Shown: positions 44,489 to 53,073 of the stretch, one piece after another
How positions within the stretch are numbered: the stretch's first letter is position 1
Layout of the letters: each line of letters begins with the position of its first letter
Source of the DNA: Acidobacteriaceae bacterium KBS 89
GTDB lineage: Bacteria; Acidobacteriota; Terriglobia; Terriglobales; Acidobacteriaceae
NCBI GenBank assembly: GCA_000381605.1
Contig: KB906754.1
Location: 310,001-374,000, forward strand
DNA: 64,000 bases
Reading direction: 5' to 3'
Program-made: the position numbers and the translations under genes
Notes under the pieces: generated by a model
The model's database searches: none
Seen by the model: the letters and a program-made list of their open reading frames with translations, nothing else
What the model was told of the DNA's origin: nothing

Positions 44489-45643
44489 ATGCTTCAAAAT
44501 CGCCCCATCCACCGTCTTGTGACAGCGGCATGCACGGTCGCTCTGGCATTCGCACCCGCCTTCCTCCACGCCGACTCACTCGGTTTCACCCAGACCAACC
44601 TCGTCTCCGACGTGCCAGGTCTGGCCGCCAATACCGACCCCAACCTCAAGAACCCTTGGGGCGTCGCCTTTTCCGCAACATCGCCATTCTGGACCGCGGA
44701 TCAACGAACCGGACTGTCAACTCTGTACAACGCCGCTGGGGTCCCCCAGTCCTTGGTCGTCACGGTTCCAGGAAGCGCCGCTCCGCCTACCGGCCCTACC
44801 GGTATGGTGTTCAGCAACATAGCAGGACAATTCGTTCTGACGAATGGCTCCGCAGCGACCTTCATCTTCGACAATCTGAACGGGTCGATCTCCGGATGGA
44901 ATGGAGCAGCGGGCACAACGGCAGTTCAGATGGCCTCAACCCCCGGCGCTATCTACACAGGCCTCGCTCAGGCTGCGACTGGCGGCTCGAACTTCCTCTA
45001 TGCGGCGGATTCAACCGGCCGTATCAATGTATTCAACTCCGGATGGGCTGACGTCACGAATACGACATTTGCCGGCAAGTTCGTCGACCCGAACCCCATA
45101 ACGGGTTTCGTCCCGTTCAACATCCAGAACATTGGCGGCAACCTCTACGTAACCTACGCCCAGCTCCTCCCCGGCGGCACTCCTCTGCCGGGCGGGTATG
45201 TGGATGAGTACGACGCAGCCGGCAACTTCCTCAAGCGGGTCGCAACCGACGGTGCTCTCTTCGCGCCGTGGGGAATCGTCGTGGCTCCTTCCAGCTTCGG
45301 CTCTTTCAGCAACGACCTGTTGATCGGCAACTTCGGCAACGGCGAGATCAATGCTTACGACGCGACCACAGACCTGTTCCTCGGCACGCTCAACGGAGCC
45401 AATGGCCAACCGCTGGTCAATGATCACCTCTGGGCTCTTGAGACCCGCAACGGCGTAAACGGCTTCGACCCGGCCGCGGTATATTTCGCAGCTGGCATCA
45501 ACAACGAAGCCGACGGGCTCTTTGGAAAGCTGAACGCCATTACGCCCGAACCCGCATCCATCTTCGGGACTGCAACCGGCCTGATCGCGCTTGCCCTCGC
45601 AAGGGTCAGACGCTACCTGCCCGGCCGGGCCCGCATCGGCTAA
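44489..45643 (+). CDS. TIGR03118 family exported protein with PEP-CTERM sorting tag
   Basis: The 384-residue protein has a Sec signal (LVTAACTVALAFAPAFLHA). The TIGR03118 beginning TNLVSDVPGLAANTDPNLKNPWGVAF is followed by repeated NHL-like strands (GPTGMVFSN, APWGIVVAPSSFGSFSNDLLIGNFGNGEINAYD). It ends in PEPASIFGTATGLIALALARVRR, a PEP motif, hydrophobic helix and arginine cluster, the signal cut by exosortases. TTAGGAGG lies seven bases before the ATG at 44489. No exosortase is in the window. It may be surface-linked or part of a matrix. Confidence 0.9.
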   Translation: MLQNRPIHRLVTAACTVALAFAPAFLHADSLGFTQTNLVSDVPGLAANTDPNLKNPWGVAFSATSPFWTADQRTGLSTLYNAAGVPQSLVVTVPGSAAPPTGPTGMVFSNIAGQFVLTNGSAATFIFDNLNGSISGWNGAAGTTAVQMASTPGAIYTGLAQAATGGSNFLYAADSTGRINVFNSGWADVTNTTFAGKFVDPNPITGFVPFNIQNIGGNLYVTYAQLLPGGTPLPGGYVDEYDAAGNFLKRVATDGALFAPWGIVVAPSSFGSFSNDLLIGNFGNGEINAYDATTDLFLGTLNGANGQPLVNDHLWALETRNGVNGFDPAAVYFAAGINNEADGLFGKLNAITPEPASIFGTATGLIALALARVRRYLPGRARIG

Positions 45644-45674
45644 CCGGAGACTGAAGCCTCATTATTATTTGCGA

Positions 45675-45702
45675 GAAGCGTAGGGTTGTCGCCCTACGCT
45701 TC
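45675..45702 (+). terminator. Hairpin after the PEP-CTERM gene
   Basis: A perfect 11-base stem GAAGCGTAGGG / CCCTACGCTTC with a TTGTCG loop, 31 bases after the stop. No T-run follows, so termination efficiency is uncertain. Confidence 0.6.
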
Positions 45703-45880
45703 GTCGCTTCAAGCCAGAAAGGCCCATAAGATAATCCGCTTTTAATCCTTCAATTTCCTGAGCAAAATCGCATGTCAACCCTCGTTTCATCGTATCCCAT
45801 TACCTATCAGAGAGATAAGCGTGGCGTATTAGTTTCAGTCAAACCGCTATACTAGATACAGAGATCAGGAAAAATCTCCG

Positions 45881-45905
45881 AAATCCCGGTCAGCCACCGG
45901 GATTT
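45881..45905 (+). terminator. Orphan terminator-like hairpin
   Basis: A perfect 10-base stem AAATCCCGGT / ACCGGGATTT with a CAGCC loop, followed by TTAAC. It lies only about 35 bases after a TATACT box, so it could end a very short RNA or attenuate the following transporter transcript. Confidence 0.5.
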
Positions 45906-46163
45906 TTAACGCTTGGAGCTTTTCTAACCTCTAAGCCATTTATTTGCACTATTTTGGACGTAACCCTTTTGCAATGAATATTTTGCGCGGCATCGCCTCC
46001 TGTAAGTCGCTGAATAAAAAAGGCTTACGCGCGGGCAATAGGGGGGTGGCGGTACCCGGCTCCACTCGAAGTACTGAGCAATACGGCACGAGTTGAACGT
46101 AGGAAATGTCGGAAATGAGAAATAAAGGATACTGCATCTAACTCAAAACGGAGCGACACCCCC

Positions 46164-47210
46164 ATGCAGGATGGCCGCCGCGAAACACCTTGGAAAGAGA
46201 TCACCTTCTTCCTCCTCACCCTCGGCGTCGTCCTTCTCTGCGCTCTCATCCTCCGCCCCTTCTCCTCCGGAATCGTCGGAGCCATCGTCATGGCCGTCGT
46301 CACCCGTCGCCCCTATGACTGGCTCGCCACAAAGATAAGAAATCCCTCCACCTGCGCCGCAATCGCTCTCGTCCTCATTATCATCGCGGTCATCGTCCCC
46401 ACCTTCTTTCTCGCGCAGGAGCTCGGCCAGCAGGCACTCAACGCGGTCAACGCTCTCCGCAGCGCGCCCGGCCAGGCGAGAATCACCGACTTCATCGCCA
46501 ATCGACCCGCGCTGGCTGCACAGATCGAGGCCTTCACCAGCTCCATCGACATCAACAACGCCGCTCGTTCCATCGCTGCCTATCTCGGAGGAAACCTTGC
46601 CGGCTTCCTCGGCAACTCTGTCCGCATCATCACCCAGCTCGTCGTGCTGCTCTTCCTCCTGTTCTTCCTCTTCCGCGACCGCGCTCTAGCCGTCACCTCG
46701 CTACGCGCGATCCTTCCCCTTCGCGACGACGAGACCGACGAACTCCTCGCACGGGTCGGCGATACCATCCTCGCCACCGCCCTGGGAAGGGTCACAATAG
46801 CCGTAGTCCAGGGCCTCCTCGCAGGACTGGCCTTCTGGGTTCTCGGAGTTCCCGGAGTCATCCTCTGGGCCTTCACCCTCGCCGCCTGCGCCATGGTTCC
46901 CGCCTTCGGCTCTTTCCTCGTCTGGGGACCCGTCGCGATCTACCTCGGCCTCAGCGGACACTGGGGCAAAGCCGCTCTGCTCGGCATCTGGGGAGCGTTC
47001 ATTGTCAGCACCATCGACAACATCCTCTACCCGATTCTGGTCGGATCCCATATGCGAGCCCACACCGCGACCATCCTCCTCGCCGTCCTCGGAGGCATCG
47101 CCTTCTTCGGCCCCGTCGGAATCGTCCTCGGCCCTGTCCTCTTTACCGTCGCCACAACACTGCTCGACATCTGGCACGCCCGCACATCCCAGCAACCGTC
47201 CCCCATCTGA
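46164..47210 (+). CDS. AI-2E family transporter
   Basis: The 348-residue inner-membrane protein has about eight transmembrane helices in the family layout: two at the N-terminus, a soluble middle with IDINNAARSIAAYLGG, then LFLLFFLFRDR, VVQGLLAGLAFWVLGVPG, FLVWGPVAIYLGL and a C-terminal FFGPVGIVLGPVLFTVATTL. The TIDNILYPILVGSHMRAH stretch is a usual signature. The family includes autoinducer-2 exporters and Na+/H+ antiporter-like members; the substrate here is unknown. Its stop codon directly abuts the stop codon of the convergent esterase (TGATCA). Confidence 0.9.
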   Translation: MQDGRRETPWKEITFFLLTLGVVLLCALILRPFSSGIVGAIVMAVVTRRPYDWLATKIRNPSTCAAIALVLIIIAVIVPTFFLAQELGQQALNAVNALRSAPGQARITDFIANRPALAAQIEAFTSSIDINNAARSIAAYLGGNLAGFLGNSVRIITQLVVLLFLLFFLFRDRALAVTSLRAILPLRDDETDELLARVGDTILATALGRVTIAVVQGLLAGLAFWVLGVPGVILWAFTLAACAMVPAFGSFLVWGPVAIYLGLSGHWGKAALLGIWGAFIVSTIDNILYPILVGSHMRAHTATILLAVLGGIAFFGPVGIVLGPVLFTVATTLLDIWHARTSQQPSPI

Positions 47211-48113
47211 TCACGGCCGACCCACAGTTCCCGGCGGTCCAAGGATGTGGATCGTATGCAACCAGGACTCGGCCAGGACAGGCCAGCGAGAGATAGGCAG
47301 ATCCGTCGGACGAAGGCCGAACCCGTGGCCTCCCTGCGTAAACAGGTGAAGCTCCGCAGGAACCTTAGCGTCTTTGAGAGCTTGAAAATAAACGAGAGCG
47401 TTCTCGACGTGAGCAGTGTAGTCATTCTCAGCCTGGACCAGAAAGGTCGGAGGAATCTCTGAAGTAGGTTGGAGCGAGGAGTTCACCTTGCCGTCAGCGC
47501 CGTTGAGCCAGCCAGGATAGATGATCATCTGGAAGTTCGGACGAGTGTCAATACTAGACACAGGAACGTTCTTGCCCTGAAAGTCGGGATGAGTGCTGAG
47601 GACCGCCGCAAGATGCGCGCCCGCCGAAAACCCTATAACTCCAATGCGATTAGGGTCGATGCGCCACTCAGAGCTGTGAGCACGGGTGAGACGCATGGCC
47701 TGTTGCGCGTCCTCAAGATCTTCAACGTTTTCAGGATAGTGGCCATCTTCGGGTACACGGTACTTCACGAGAATGCAGGTCATGCCAAGCGAGTTCAGCC
47801 AGTCGCAGACCTCCGTTCCTTCGATGTTGTAGGCGAGCCGGATATAGCTGCCACCGGGGAAGACAAGCGCTGCCGCACCGTTGTTCTTGGATGCGTCAGG
47901 CGAGTAAACAGTAAGACTGGGTTTGCTGACATTCGTAACACGGATGGTGAGCTTGCCAGAGACAATGCGGTTGGCGTCAGTTGTTGGATCAACCTCAGGA
48001 CCCACGACCTTGGAAGGTTCAGGGTTTCCACCGGGCCACAGCAGCAGCGTACGCTGCTGTGCCACGGCCGGCACAGCCAAAAGGAGAGCGAAGAAAATTG
48101 CAGACGATTGCAT
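47211..48113 (-). CDS. Exported alpha/beta hydrolase, carbohydrate-esterase-like
   Basis: The 300-residue protein has a Sec signal (SSAIFFALLLAVPAVA). The oxyanion sequence FPGGSY is near residue 85, the nucleophile elbow GFSAGAH at 161-167 with Ser163, an acid in AENDYTAH, and His in GGHGFG. The WPGGNPEPS start and the order of motifs fit bacterial acetyl-xylan/pectin esterases of the BD-FAE type. It probably deacetylates plant polysaccharide in the periplasm or outside. The gene lies exactly where the plus-strand base composition changes. Confidence 0.9.
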   Translation of the reverse strand: MQSSAIFFALLLAVPAVAQQRTLLLWPGGNPEPSKVVGPEVDPTTDANRIVSGKLTIRVTNVSKPSLTVYSPDASKNNGAAALVFPGGSYIRLAYNIEGTEVCDWLNSLGMTCILVKYRVPEDGHYPENVEDLEDAQQAMRLTRAHSSEWRIDPNRIGVIGFSAGAHLAAVLSTHPDFQGKNVPVSSIDTRPNFQMIIYPGWLNGADGKVNSSLQPTSEIPPTFLVQAENDYTAHVENALVYFQALKDAKVPAELHLFTQGGHGFGLRPTDLPISRWPVLAESWLHTIHILGPPGTVGRP

Positions 48114-48151
48114 GAAACATCGTAGAGCAGACCGGAGAAATTAATAAACCG

Positions 48152-51097
48152 TCACTTGATGTCGCGCCAGTTCTTGCCAATGCCCACTTCAGCGACGATC
48201 GGGATTGAGAACTCTGCAACATGTTCCATCTCTTGCTTGACGAGTTCCTGAAGCTCTTCCGCTTCATCCGGCACAACGTCGAAGAGGAGTTCATCGTGGA
48301 CCTGAAGCGTCATCTGCGACTTGAGCTTGCGATCCCGGATAAGCTGATCGATCTTCAACATCGCCAGCTTGATGAGATCGGCCGCCGTTCCCTGCAAAGG
48401 GGTGTTGATCGCGGTACGCTCTGCAAAGCCGCGCATGTTCGGATTGCGTGATTGGATATCTGGAATCGGACGAATACGGCCAAAGTAGGTCCTGACAGCC
48501 TGGTCGCGACGCACAGTCTCAAGCGTCTCCTCGATGAACCGCTGAACGCCCTTGTAGCGATCGAAGTAGGTCTCGATATACTGCTTCGCAGTCTTCTGGT
48601 CGATGTTAAGCTGCGCAGCCAGCCCAAACGGGCTGATGCCATAAACAATACCGAAGTTGACGGCCTTGGCTCGCGCGCGAGTCTCCTTGTCCATGGTTGC
48701 GGCATCCACCCCAAAGACCTCGCTCGCAGTGAGTGTATGAATGTCCTTACCAGTCCGATACGCGTCGAGCAGCAAGGGGTCTTGCGAGAAGTGCGCCATC
48801 AACCGCAACTCGATCTGTGAGTAGTCTGCCGACATCAACACATTCCCCGGCGCAGGGATGAAGGCCGCCCGAATCTCACGGCCAAGCGCGGTCCGGACAG
48901 GAATGTTCTGGAGATTAGGATTCGTACTGGACAGGCGGCCAGTCGCGGTCCCAACCTGATTGAAGGTTGTATGGACTCGACCTTGCGCGTCGGTGAGTTG
49001 CGGAAGTGAATCGAGGTAGGTCGACTTGAGCTTCGCCAGTTGGCGGTATTCAAGCACAAGCGCAGGCACAGGATGCTGTTCGGCGAGTTCCTCGAGAACA
49101 TCCTGCGCGGTCGAAACAACCTTGCCCTTGCCATATTTCATCGGTTTAGGAAGGAGCATCTTGTTGAAGAGGACGTCTCCCAGTTGCTTGGGAGAGTTGA
49201 TATTGAAGCGATGCCCGGAGTCGGAATAGATTCGCTCCGCCAGATTGTCGATCTCAACGGCGAGACGATTCGACATTTCACCAAGCACAGTGGAATCGAT
49301 GCGGACACCAACTTGCTCCATCCGAAGCAGGACGGGAACAAGCGGCTTATCAATGGTGTTATAGACGTTGACCAGAGGTGACGACGCTCCTGCAGCTTTG
49401 GCCGTGACCGGCGCAGCGAAGAGCATCTCCTTCGTCATGGCGCCACCAAGTTGCGGGTCGTCCTTGGGAATGTTGTGCTCGAAGGTGCCGGCTTCGGCAA
49501 TCTGTCTCCCCAGCGCAGAGGCCAGCCGGACAATCGCCGTGGCAGCCTCAGGCAATCTCCTGGGATCAGTCGGATTGTCCTTTGTAGGCTGATGCGTGAG
49601 CGCCCGGCTGGTGGCGCGCGCGGCGATATCGGGTAGCGTGTGCGAGCCGTGGGTCGGATTGACGAGGTAGCTAAGCAGCATAACGTCATCACGCACACCT
49701 GCCAGCGTGGCCTTGTGCGGCGCAAGAGCGCGCAGAACGGCCTTGAGATCGTGGATGTCCTTAGGAAGCGTCGGATCGGCAAGGGCCTCGCGCAAGCCAG
49801 TCTGATCAAGGCTCACTTCAAGCCCCGCATGCTCGGTAACAGCAAGACCAAAGCTGCAGGCAGCATCTCCCATTGGTGCTGCAGCATACGGGACGACAGG
49901 ATCCGGTGGCACTCCGAAGAGGTTCATGTTCTCAGCAGCCTGTGGCTCGTCTTCGACAGCTTCGGAATCGGACTCAACAGCAATCTCCTCCGAAACAGCC
50001 CGGGCATCTTCCGCGAGGAAGATGCCCAACCCGCGAGGAAGACCAGTGTCCGGGTCGATAGTACGTGCTTCTGCAAGAAGTTGGGCCAGCTCAGCCGAAG
50101 TAGGCTTGAGATTGTAATTTATGACCGTATTGTCGACCGCGGGAGCGAGTTCCTTAAGAAGTGTCGTGAACTCAAGTTCACTGAAGAGTTCACGGCAGGC
50201 ACCGTTGTCAGGAGGCTGTGTGCGCATGGCCTCAAGCGAATACTCGATGGGTACACTTGTGTGAATCGTGACGAGTTCCTTCGATAGGAGAATGTTCACG
50301 CGGTTATTCTGGAGCGACTCGCGGTAGGTCTTCTTCTTGACCTCATCGGCACGGTCGAGTGCCGTCTCGACGGAGCCGAACTGCTGAATAAGTTCGACAG
50401 AGCCTTTGTCGCCGATACCGGGCGCACCGGGGATATTGTCGATGGAGTCGCCGCGCAGGGCCATTACGTCGACGACACGCTCCGGAGGGACGCCGAGGTT
50501 CTGCTCGACACCCGCGCGGTCGAGAATGAGATTGTCCTTCGTGGGATTGAGGATGACGACATTATCGTTGACGAGCTGCATCATGTCTTTGTCGGAGGAG
50601 ACGACGAAGACCTTGTGGCCAAGCGCGGAGAGCTTGCAGGAGAGCGTACCGATGACATCGTCGGCTTCAAATCCCTCGTAATAGAGAATCGGAATGCGAA
50701 AGGCCTCTAGGGCGCGTCGTATGTAAGGCTGTTGCTGGATGAGATCGGGCGGAGTTTCCGTACGGTTCGCTTTGTATCCTCCGTATTCGACGGTCTCAAA
50801 CGCCTGGGTCTTGATGTTGAACTTACGCACGTCCTTAAGCTGTGTTGCAAGCTCGTTGCGATGCACCGGTGCACCGACGTCATAGATCGCCGCGAGGTAT
50901 TCAGGTTTGAAGTCCTTGCGGAGCTTGTTGATCATATTGACAAACACGTAGGTCGCGGCCGTAGGAATGCCGGTGCGCGTCGACATAGGCCGCTGACGCT
51001 GCATCGCGTGATACGCCCGGAAGATAAAGGCCATGCTGTCGAGCAGATAGATAGGGGGTTTGGCGTCGGATGCGGGCGAATTGGATGCTTGTGCCAT
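48152..51097 (-). CDS. polA: DNA polymerase I
   Basis: The 981-residue enzyme does primer removal and gap filling. The 5'-3' exonuclease domain (1-310) has IYLLDSMAFIFRAYHAM, EGFEADDVIGTL and VSSDKDMMQLV. It contains about 24 extra residues (ATQLKDVRKFNIKTQ region) where a short RDEL-to-YKANR loop is usual. The middle 3'-5' exonuclease domain lacks the DxE motif (CSFGLAVTEH in its place), so proofreading is probably absent. The polymerase domain has SADYSQIELRLMAH (about 755), AKAVNFGIVYGISPFGLA and LQVHDELLFDV (about 935), all intact. Confidence 0.96.
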   Translation of the reverse strand: MAQASNSPASDAKPPIYLLDSMAFIFRAYHAMQRQRPMSTRTGIPTAATYVFVNMINKLRKDFKPEYLAAIYDVGAPVHRNELATQLKDVRKFNIKTQAFETVEYGGYKANRTETPPDLIQQQPYIRRALEAFRIPILYYEGFEADDVIGTLSCKLSALGHKVFVVSSDKDMMQLVNDNVVILNPTKDNLILDRAGVEQNLGVPPERVVDVMALRGDSIDNIPGAPGIGDKGSVELIQQFGSVETALDRADEVKKKTYRESLQNNRVNILLSKELVTIHTSVPIEYSLEAMRTQPPDNGACRELFSELEFTTLLKELAPAVDNTVINYNLKPTSAELAQLLAEARTIDPDTGLPRGLGIFLAEDARAVSEEIAVESDSEAVEDEPQAAENMNLFGVPPDPVVPYAAAPMGDAACSFGLAVTEHAGLEVSLDQTGLREALADPTLPKDIHDLKAVLRALAPHKATLAGVRDDVMLLSYLVNPTHGSHTLPDIAARATSRALTHQPTKDNPTDPRRLPEAATAIVRLASALGRQIAEAGTFEHNIPKDDPQLGGAMTKEMLFAAPVTAKAAGASSPLVNVYNTIDKPLVPVLLRMEQVGVRIDSTVLGEMSNRLAVEIDNLAERIYSDSGHRFNINSPKQLGDVLFNKMLLPKPMKYGKGKVVSTAQDVLEELAEQHPVPALVLEYRQLAKLKSTYLDSLPQLTDAQGRVHTTFNQVGTATGRLSSTNPNLQNIPVRTALGREIRAAFIPAPGNVLMSADYSQIELRLMAHFSQDPLLLDAYRTGKDIHTLTASEVFGVDAATMDKETRARAKAVNFGIVYGISPFGLAAQLNIDQKTAKQYIETYFDRYKGVQRFIEETLETVRRDQAVRTYFGRIRPIPDIQSRNPNMRGFAERTAINTPLQGTAADLIKLAMLKIDQLIRDRKLKSQMTLQVHDELLFDVVPDEAEELQELVKQEMEHVAEFSIPIVAEVGIGKNWRDIK

Positions 51098-51155
51098 CTG
51101 TTTGATGGTAGCGCGTCCGATTGAGGGTATGAGCAGCGTCGCGAACCGCGGGAGC

Positions 51156-52247
51156 CTAAAGAAGGAGCATGCAATCGCCGTAACTGAAAAATCGGTACTT
51201 TTGCCGCACTGCGTGGTCGTAAGCGGCTAAAACTTTCTCCCTGCCCGATTCCCTTCCAGCAAAAGCACTAACCAGCATAAGAAGCGTTGATTTCGGGAGG
51301 TGAAAGTTGGTGAGGAGGCCGTCGACGATCTGGAATTTGTGGCCCGGACTGATGAATATGCTGGTTTGGCCGGAGTGGGGTACGAGTGGCTGCCCTTGGG
51401 CAATCGCGGCGCAGTGCTCGAGCGTTCGGGTGGTGGTGGTTCCTGCAGCGACGATGCGATTCCCCGCTAATCGAGTGGTGTTGATGGCCTTCGCGGTAGG
51501 TGAGGGCAGGGTGTAGTGTTCGGCGTGAAGGTGGATCTCTTCCAGATTTTCCGCGCGAACGGGCTGAAAGGTACCAAGGCCGACGTGGAGCGTGATGGTC
51601 TCGATCTGGATTCCCTGTTGTTTGAGCTGGGAGAGGACCTCAGGGGTGAAGTGGAGACCCGCGGTAGGGGCTGCGGCGCTGCCAAGTTGTTGAGCGAACA
51701 CCGTTTGGTAGCGGTCGCGGTCGTCTGGATTGTCGTCTCGGTGAATGTAGGGAGGGAGCGGCATGTGGCCGATTTTGTTGAGGATAGCTTGAAAATCGGG
51801 AGTTGGCTTGAAGCGTAGGGTGCGTTCGCCGAACTCCCCGGCAGAGAGGATTTCAGCTTCCAGCAGGGGGTGGGCATCGTTTGGGGCGTGGAAGAGGAGG
51901 CGTTCCCCGAGCTGGATTTTGCGGCTAGGGCGGACGAGGGCGGTCCAGTCATTTTCGGAAAGTTGCTGTGTTAGCAGGACTTCTATTCGGCCAGTCGGAT
52001 CGGGTGAGTTGTACTGGGTGTGCAGGCCAGCGCGGGTGGCGTACAGGCGTGCGGGGATTACGCGGCTGTCGTTGAGGATCAGAAGGTCGCCGGGGCGTAA
52101 AAATTGGGGTAAATTGCGAAAAAAATTGTCTTGGTGGGTGCCGGTGGCTCGATCGAGGACGAGCATGCGGCTGGAGCCGCGGATTTCCGGGGGTTTTTGA
52201 GCAATCAGCTCTTCCGGGAGGTCGAAATTGAAGTCGTTTACGCGCAC
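51156..52247 (-). CDS. queA: S-adenosylmethionine:tRNA ribosyltransferase-isomerase
   Basis: The 363-residue enzyme transfers and isomerises the ribose of AdoMet to preQ1-tRNA, making epoxyqueuosine. Signatures: [26 protein letters not shown] at the start, [28 protein letters not shown] and THHVGLGTF-type [13 protein letters not shown], then [19 protein letters not shown]. No other queuosine gene is nearby. The array of GTGGTG boxes lies immediately upstream of its start and may control it. Confidence 0.96.
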   Translation of the reverse strand: MRVNDFNFDLPEELIAQKPPEIRGSSRMLVLDRATGTHQDNFFRNLPQFLRPGDLLILNDSRVIPARLYATRAGLHTQYNSPDPTGRIEVLLTQQLSENDWTALVRPSRKIQLGERLLFHAPNDAHPLLEAEILSAGEFGERTLRFKPTPDFQAILNKIGHMPLPPYIHRDDNPDDRDRYQTVFAQQLGSAAAPTAGLHFTPEVLSQLKQQGIQIETITLHVGLGTFQPVRAENLEEIHLHAEHYTLPSPTAKAINTTRLAGNRIVAAGTTTTRTLEHCAAIAQGQPLVPHSGQTSIFISPGHKFQIVDGLLTNFHLPKSTLLMLVSAFAGRESGREKVLAAYDHAVRQKYRFFSYGDCMLLL

Positions 52248-52262
52248 TTTAGGTCAAATTTT

Positions 52263-52325
52263 GTGGTGCAAATTGTGGTGAATTGCGTGGTGAAACGTGG
52301 TGCAAAGATGGTGATTTGTGTGGTG
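52263..52325. repeat. Array of six phased GTGGTG boxes
   Basis: GTGGTG occurs at 52263, 52275, 52287, 52297 and 52320, and ATGGTG at 52108+200 (52308). Start-to-start distances are 12, 12, 10, 11 and 12 bases, close to one helical turn, so all boxes face one side of the DNA. It is upstream of queA and downstream of the DUF374 gene. An AT-rich tract with TTTTTTTT follows. It could be a cooperative protein-binding site. Confidence 0.75.
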
Positions 52326-52360
52326 ATTTTGACTCCTAAAAAACACGCCAACTTTTCAAA

Positions 52361-53002
52361 CTATTTTTTTTCCTTTTTCGTCGATTGGGCCAAGTCGACA
52401 GCCCGGTCGAGTGCGGCCTGAACGGAGGCCAGGTCTGGAGGAACCGGACGGGTCCAGGCGACGGTGACACGAGAGAAGGGTTTTGGGATGAGGAAGCGGT
52501 CCCAGGAGCGGAGCTCCCAAGCGCGGTGGGGATAGGGGTAGCAGACGCTGACGGTGGTGTTGAGCAGTTGAGCGAGTTGGGCTACGCCGGGCTTGGCGAC
52601 CATAGCTGGGCCTCTGGGCCCATCAGCTGTGACGGCGCAGTAGTGGCCGTCGAGGTAGGCGCGCTGGAGGCTGCGCAGGCCCGGGGCACCATCGCGGGAG
52701 CTGGACCCGCGGACAGAGAGAAAGCCCATGTGCTCCGCGGTGCGGGCGATCAATTCCCCATCGAAGCTGCGGCTTATGAGGATTGTGAGGCCGTAGTTAC
52801 GGAAGGGCCACACGCCGGCGAGCATACAGCGGTGCCAGAAAGCGTAGACGACAGGAGGGGGGACATCAAAGCCGACGGTAGCGCCCGGCTCACAGACGTG
52901 CTCGTAGCGGAGGGTGGCGCCGAGACACACGGCGATCATGCTCGCGAGTCTGGGAACGACGGCGAGGATGATGCGCTGTTTCAGGGTGTAGGTGGAGGCC
53001 AC
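52361..53002 (-). CDS. DUF374 lysophospholipid acyltransferase-family protein
   Basis: The 213-residue protein has an N-terminal hydrophobic segment and the DUF374 motifs VVYAFWHRCMLAGVW (H-x-x-x-x pattern), SRSFDGELIARTAEHMGF, RGSSSRDGAPGLRSL and VTADGPRGPAMVAKPGVAQLA. It resembles lipid A acyltransferase LpxL in using an acyl-chain donor near the inner membrane. It may modify lipid A or another glycolipid. The C-terminus is lysine-rich. It is divergent from the CPBP protease gene. Confidence 0.9.
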   Translation of the reverse strand: MASTYTLKQRIILAVVPRLASMIAVCLGATLRYEHVCEPGATVGFDVPPPVVYAFWHRCMLAGVWPFRNYGLTILISRSFDGELIARTAEHMGFLSVRGSSSRDGAPGLRSLQRAYLDGHYCAVTADGPRGPAMVAKPGVAQLAQLLNTTVSVCYPYPHRAWELRSWDRFLIPKPFSRVTVAWTRPVPPDLASVQAALDRAVDLAQSTKKEKK

Positions 53003-53073
53003 ATATTGAGTTTACCTTTGCGATGGGGGCGGCACATTTCGGCGGGCCGTCTGCGGCGCTATCCTCAAGGTTG

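Larger units (their letters stand above)
45644..46163. other. 520-base intergenic region with two hairpins
   Basis: This is one of the largest gaps and less GC-rich than its surroundings. It has a hairpin at each of 45675-45702 and 45881-45905 and a TATACT box at about 45848. A minus-strand short frame with AGGAGG in front (MPRKIFIAKGLRPK, near 45975) is too short and too close to the site to call. No DnaA boxes (TTATCCACA) were seen. Confidence 0.45.
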
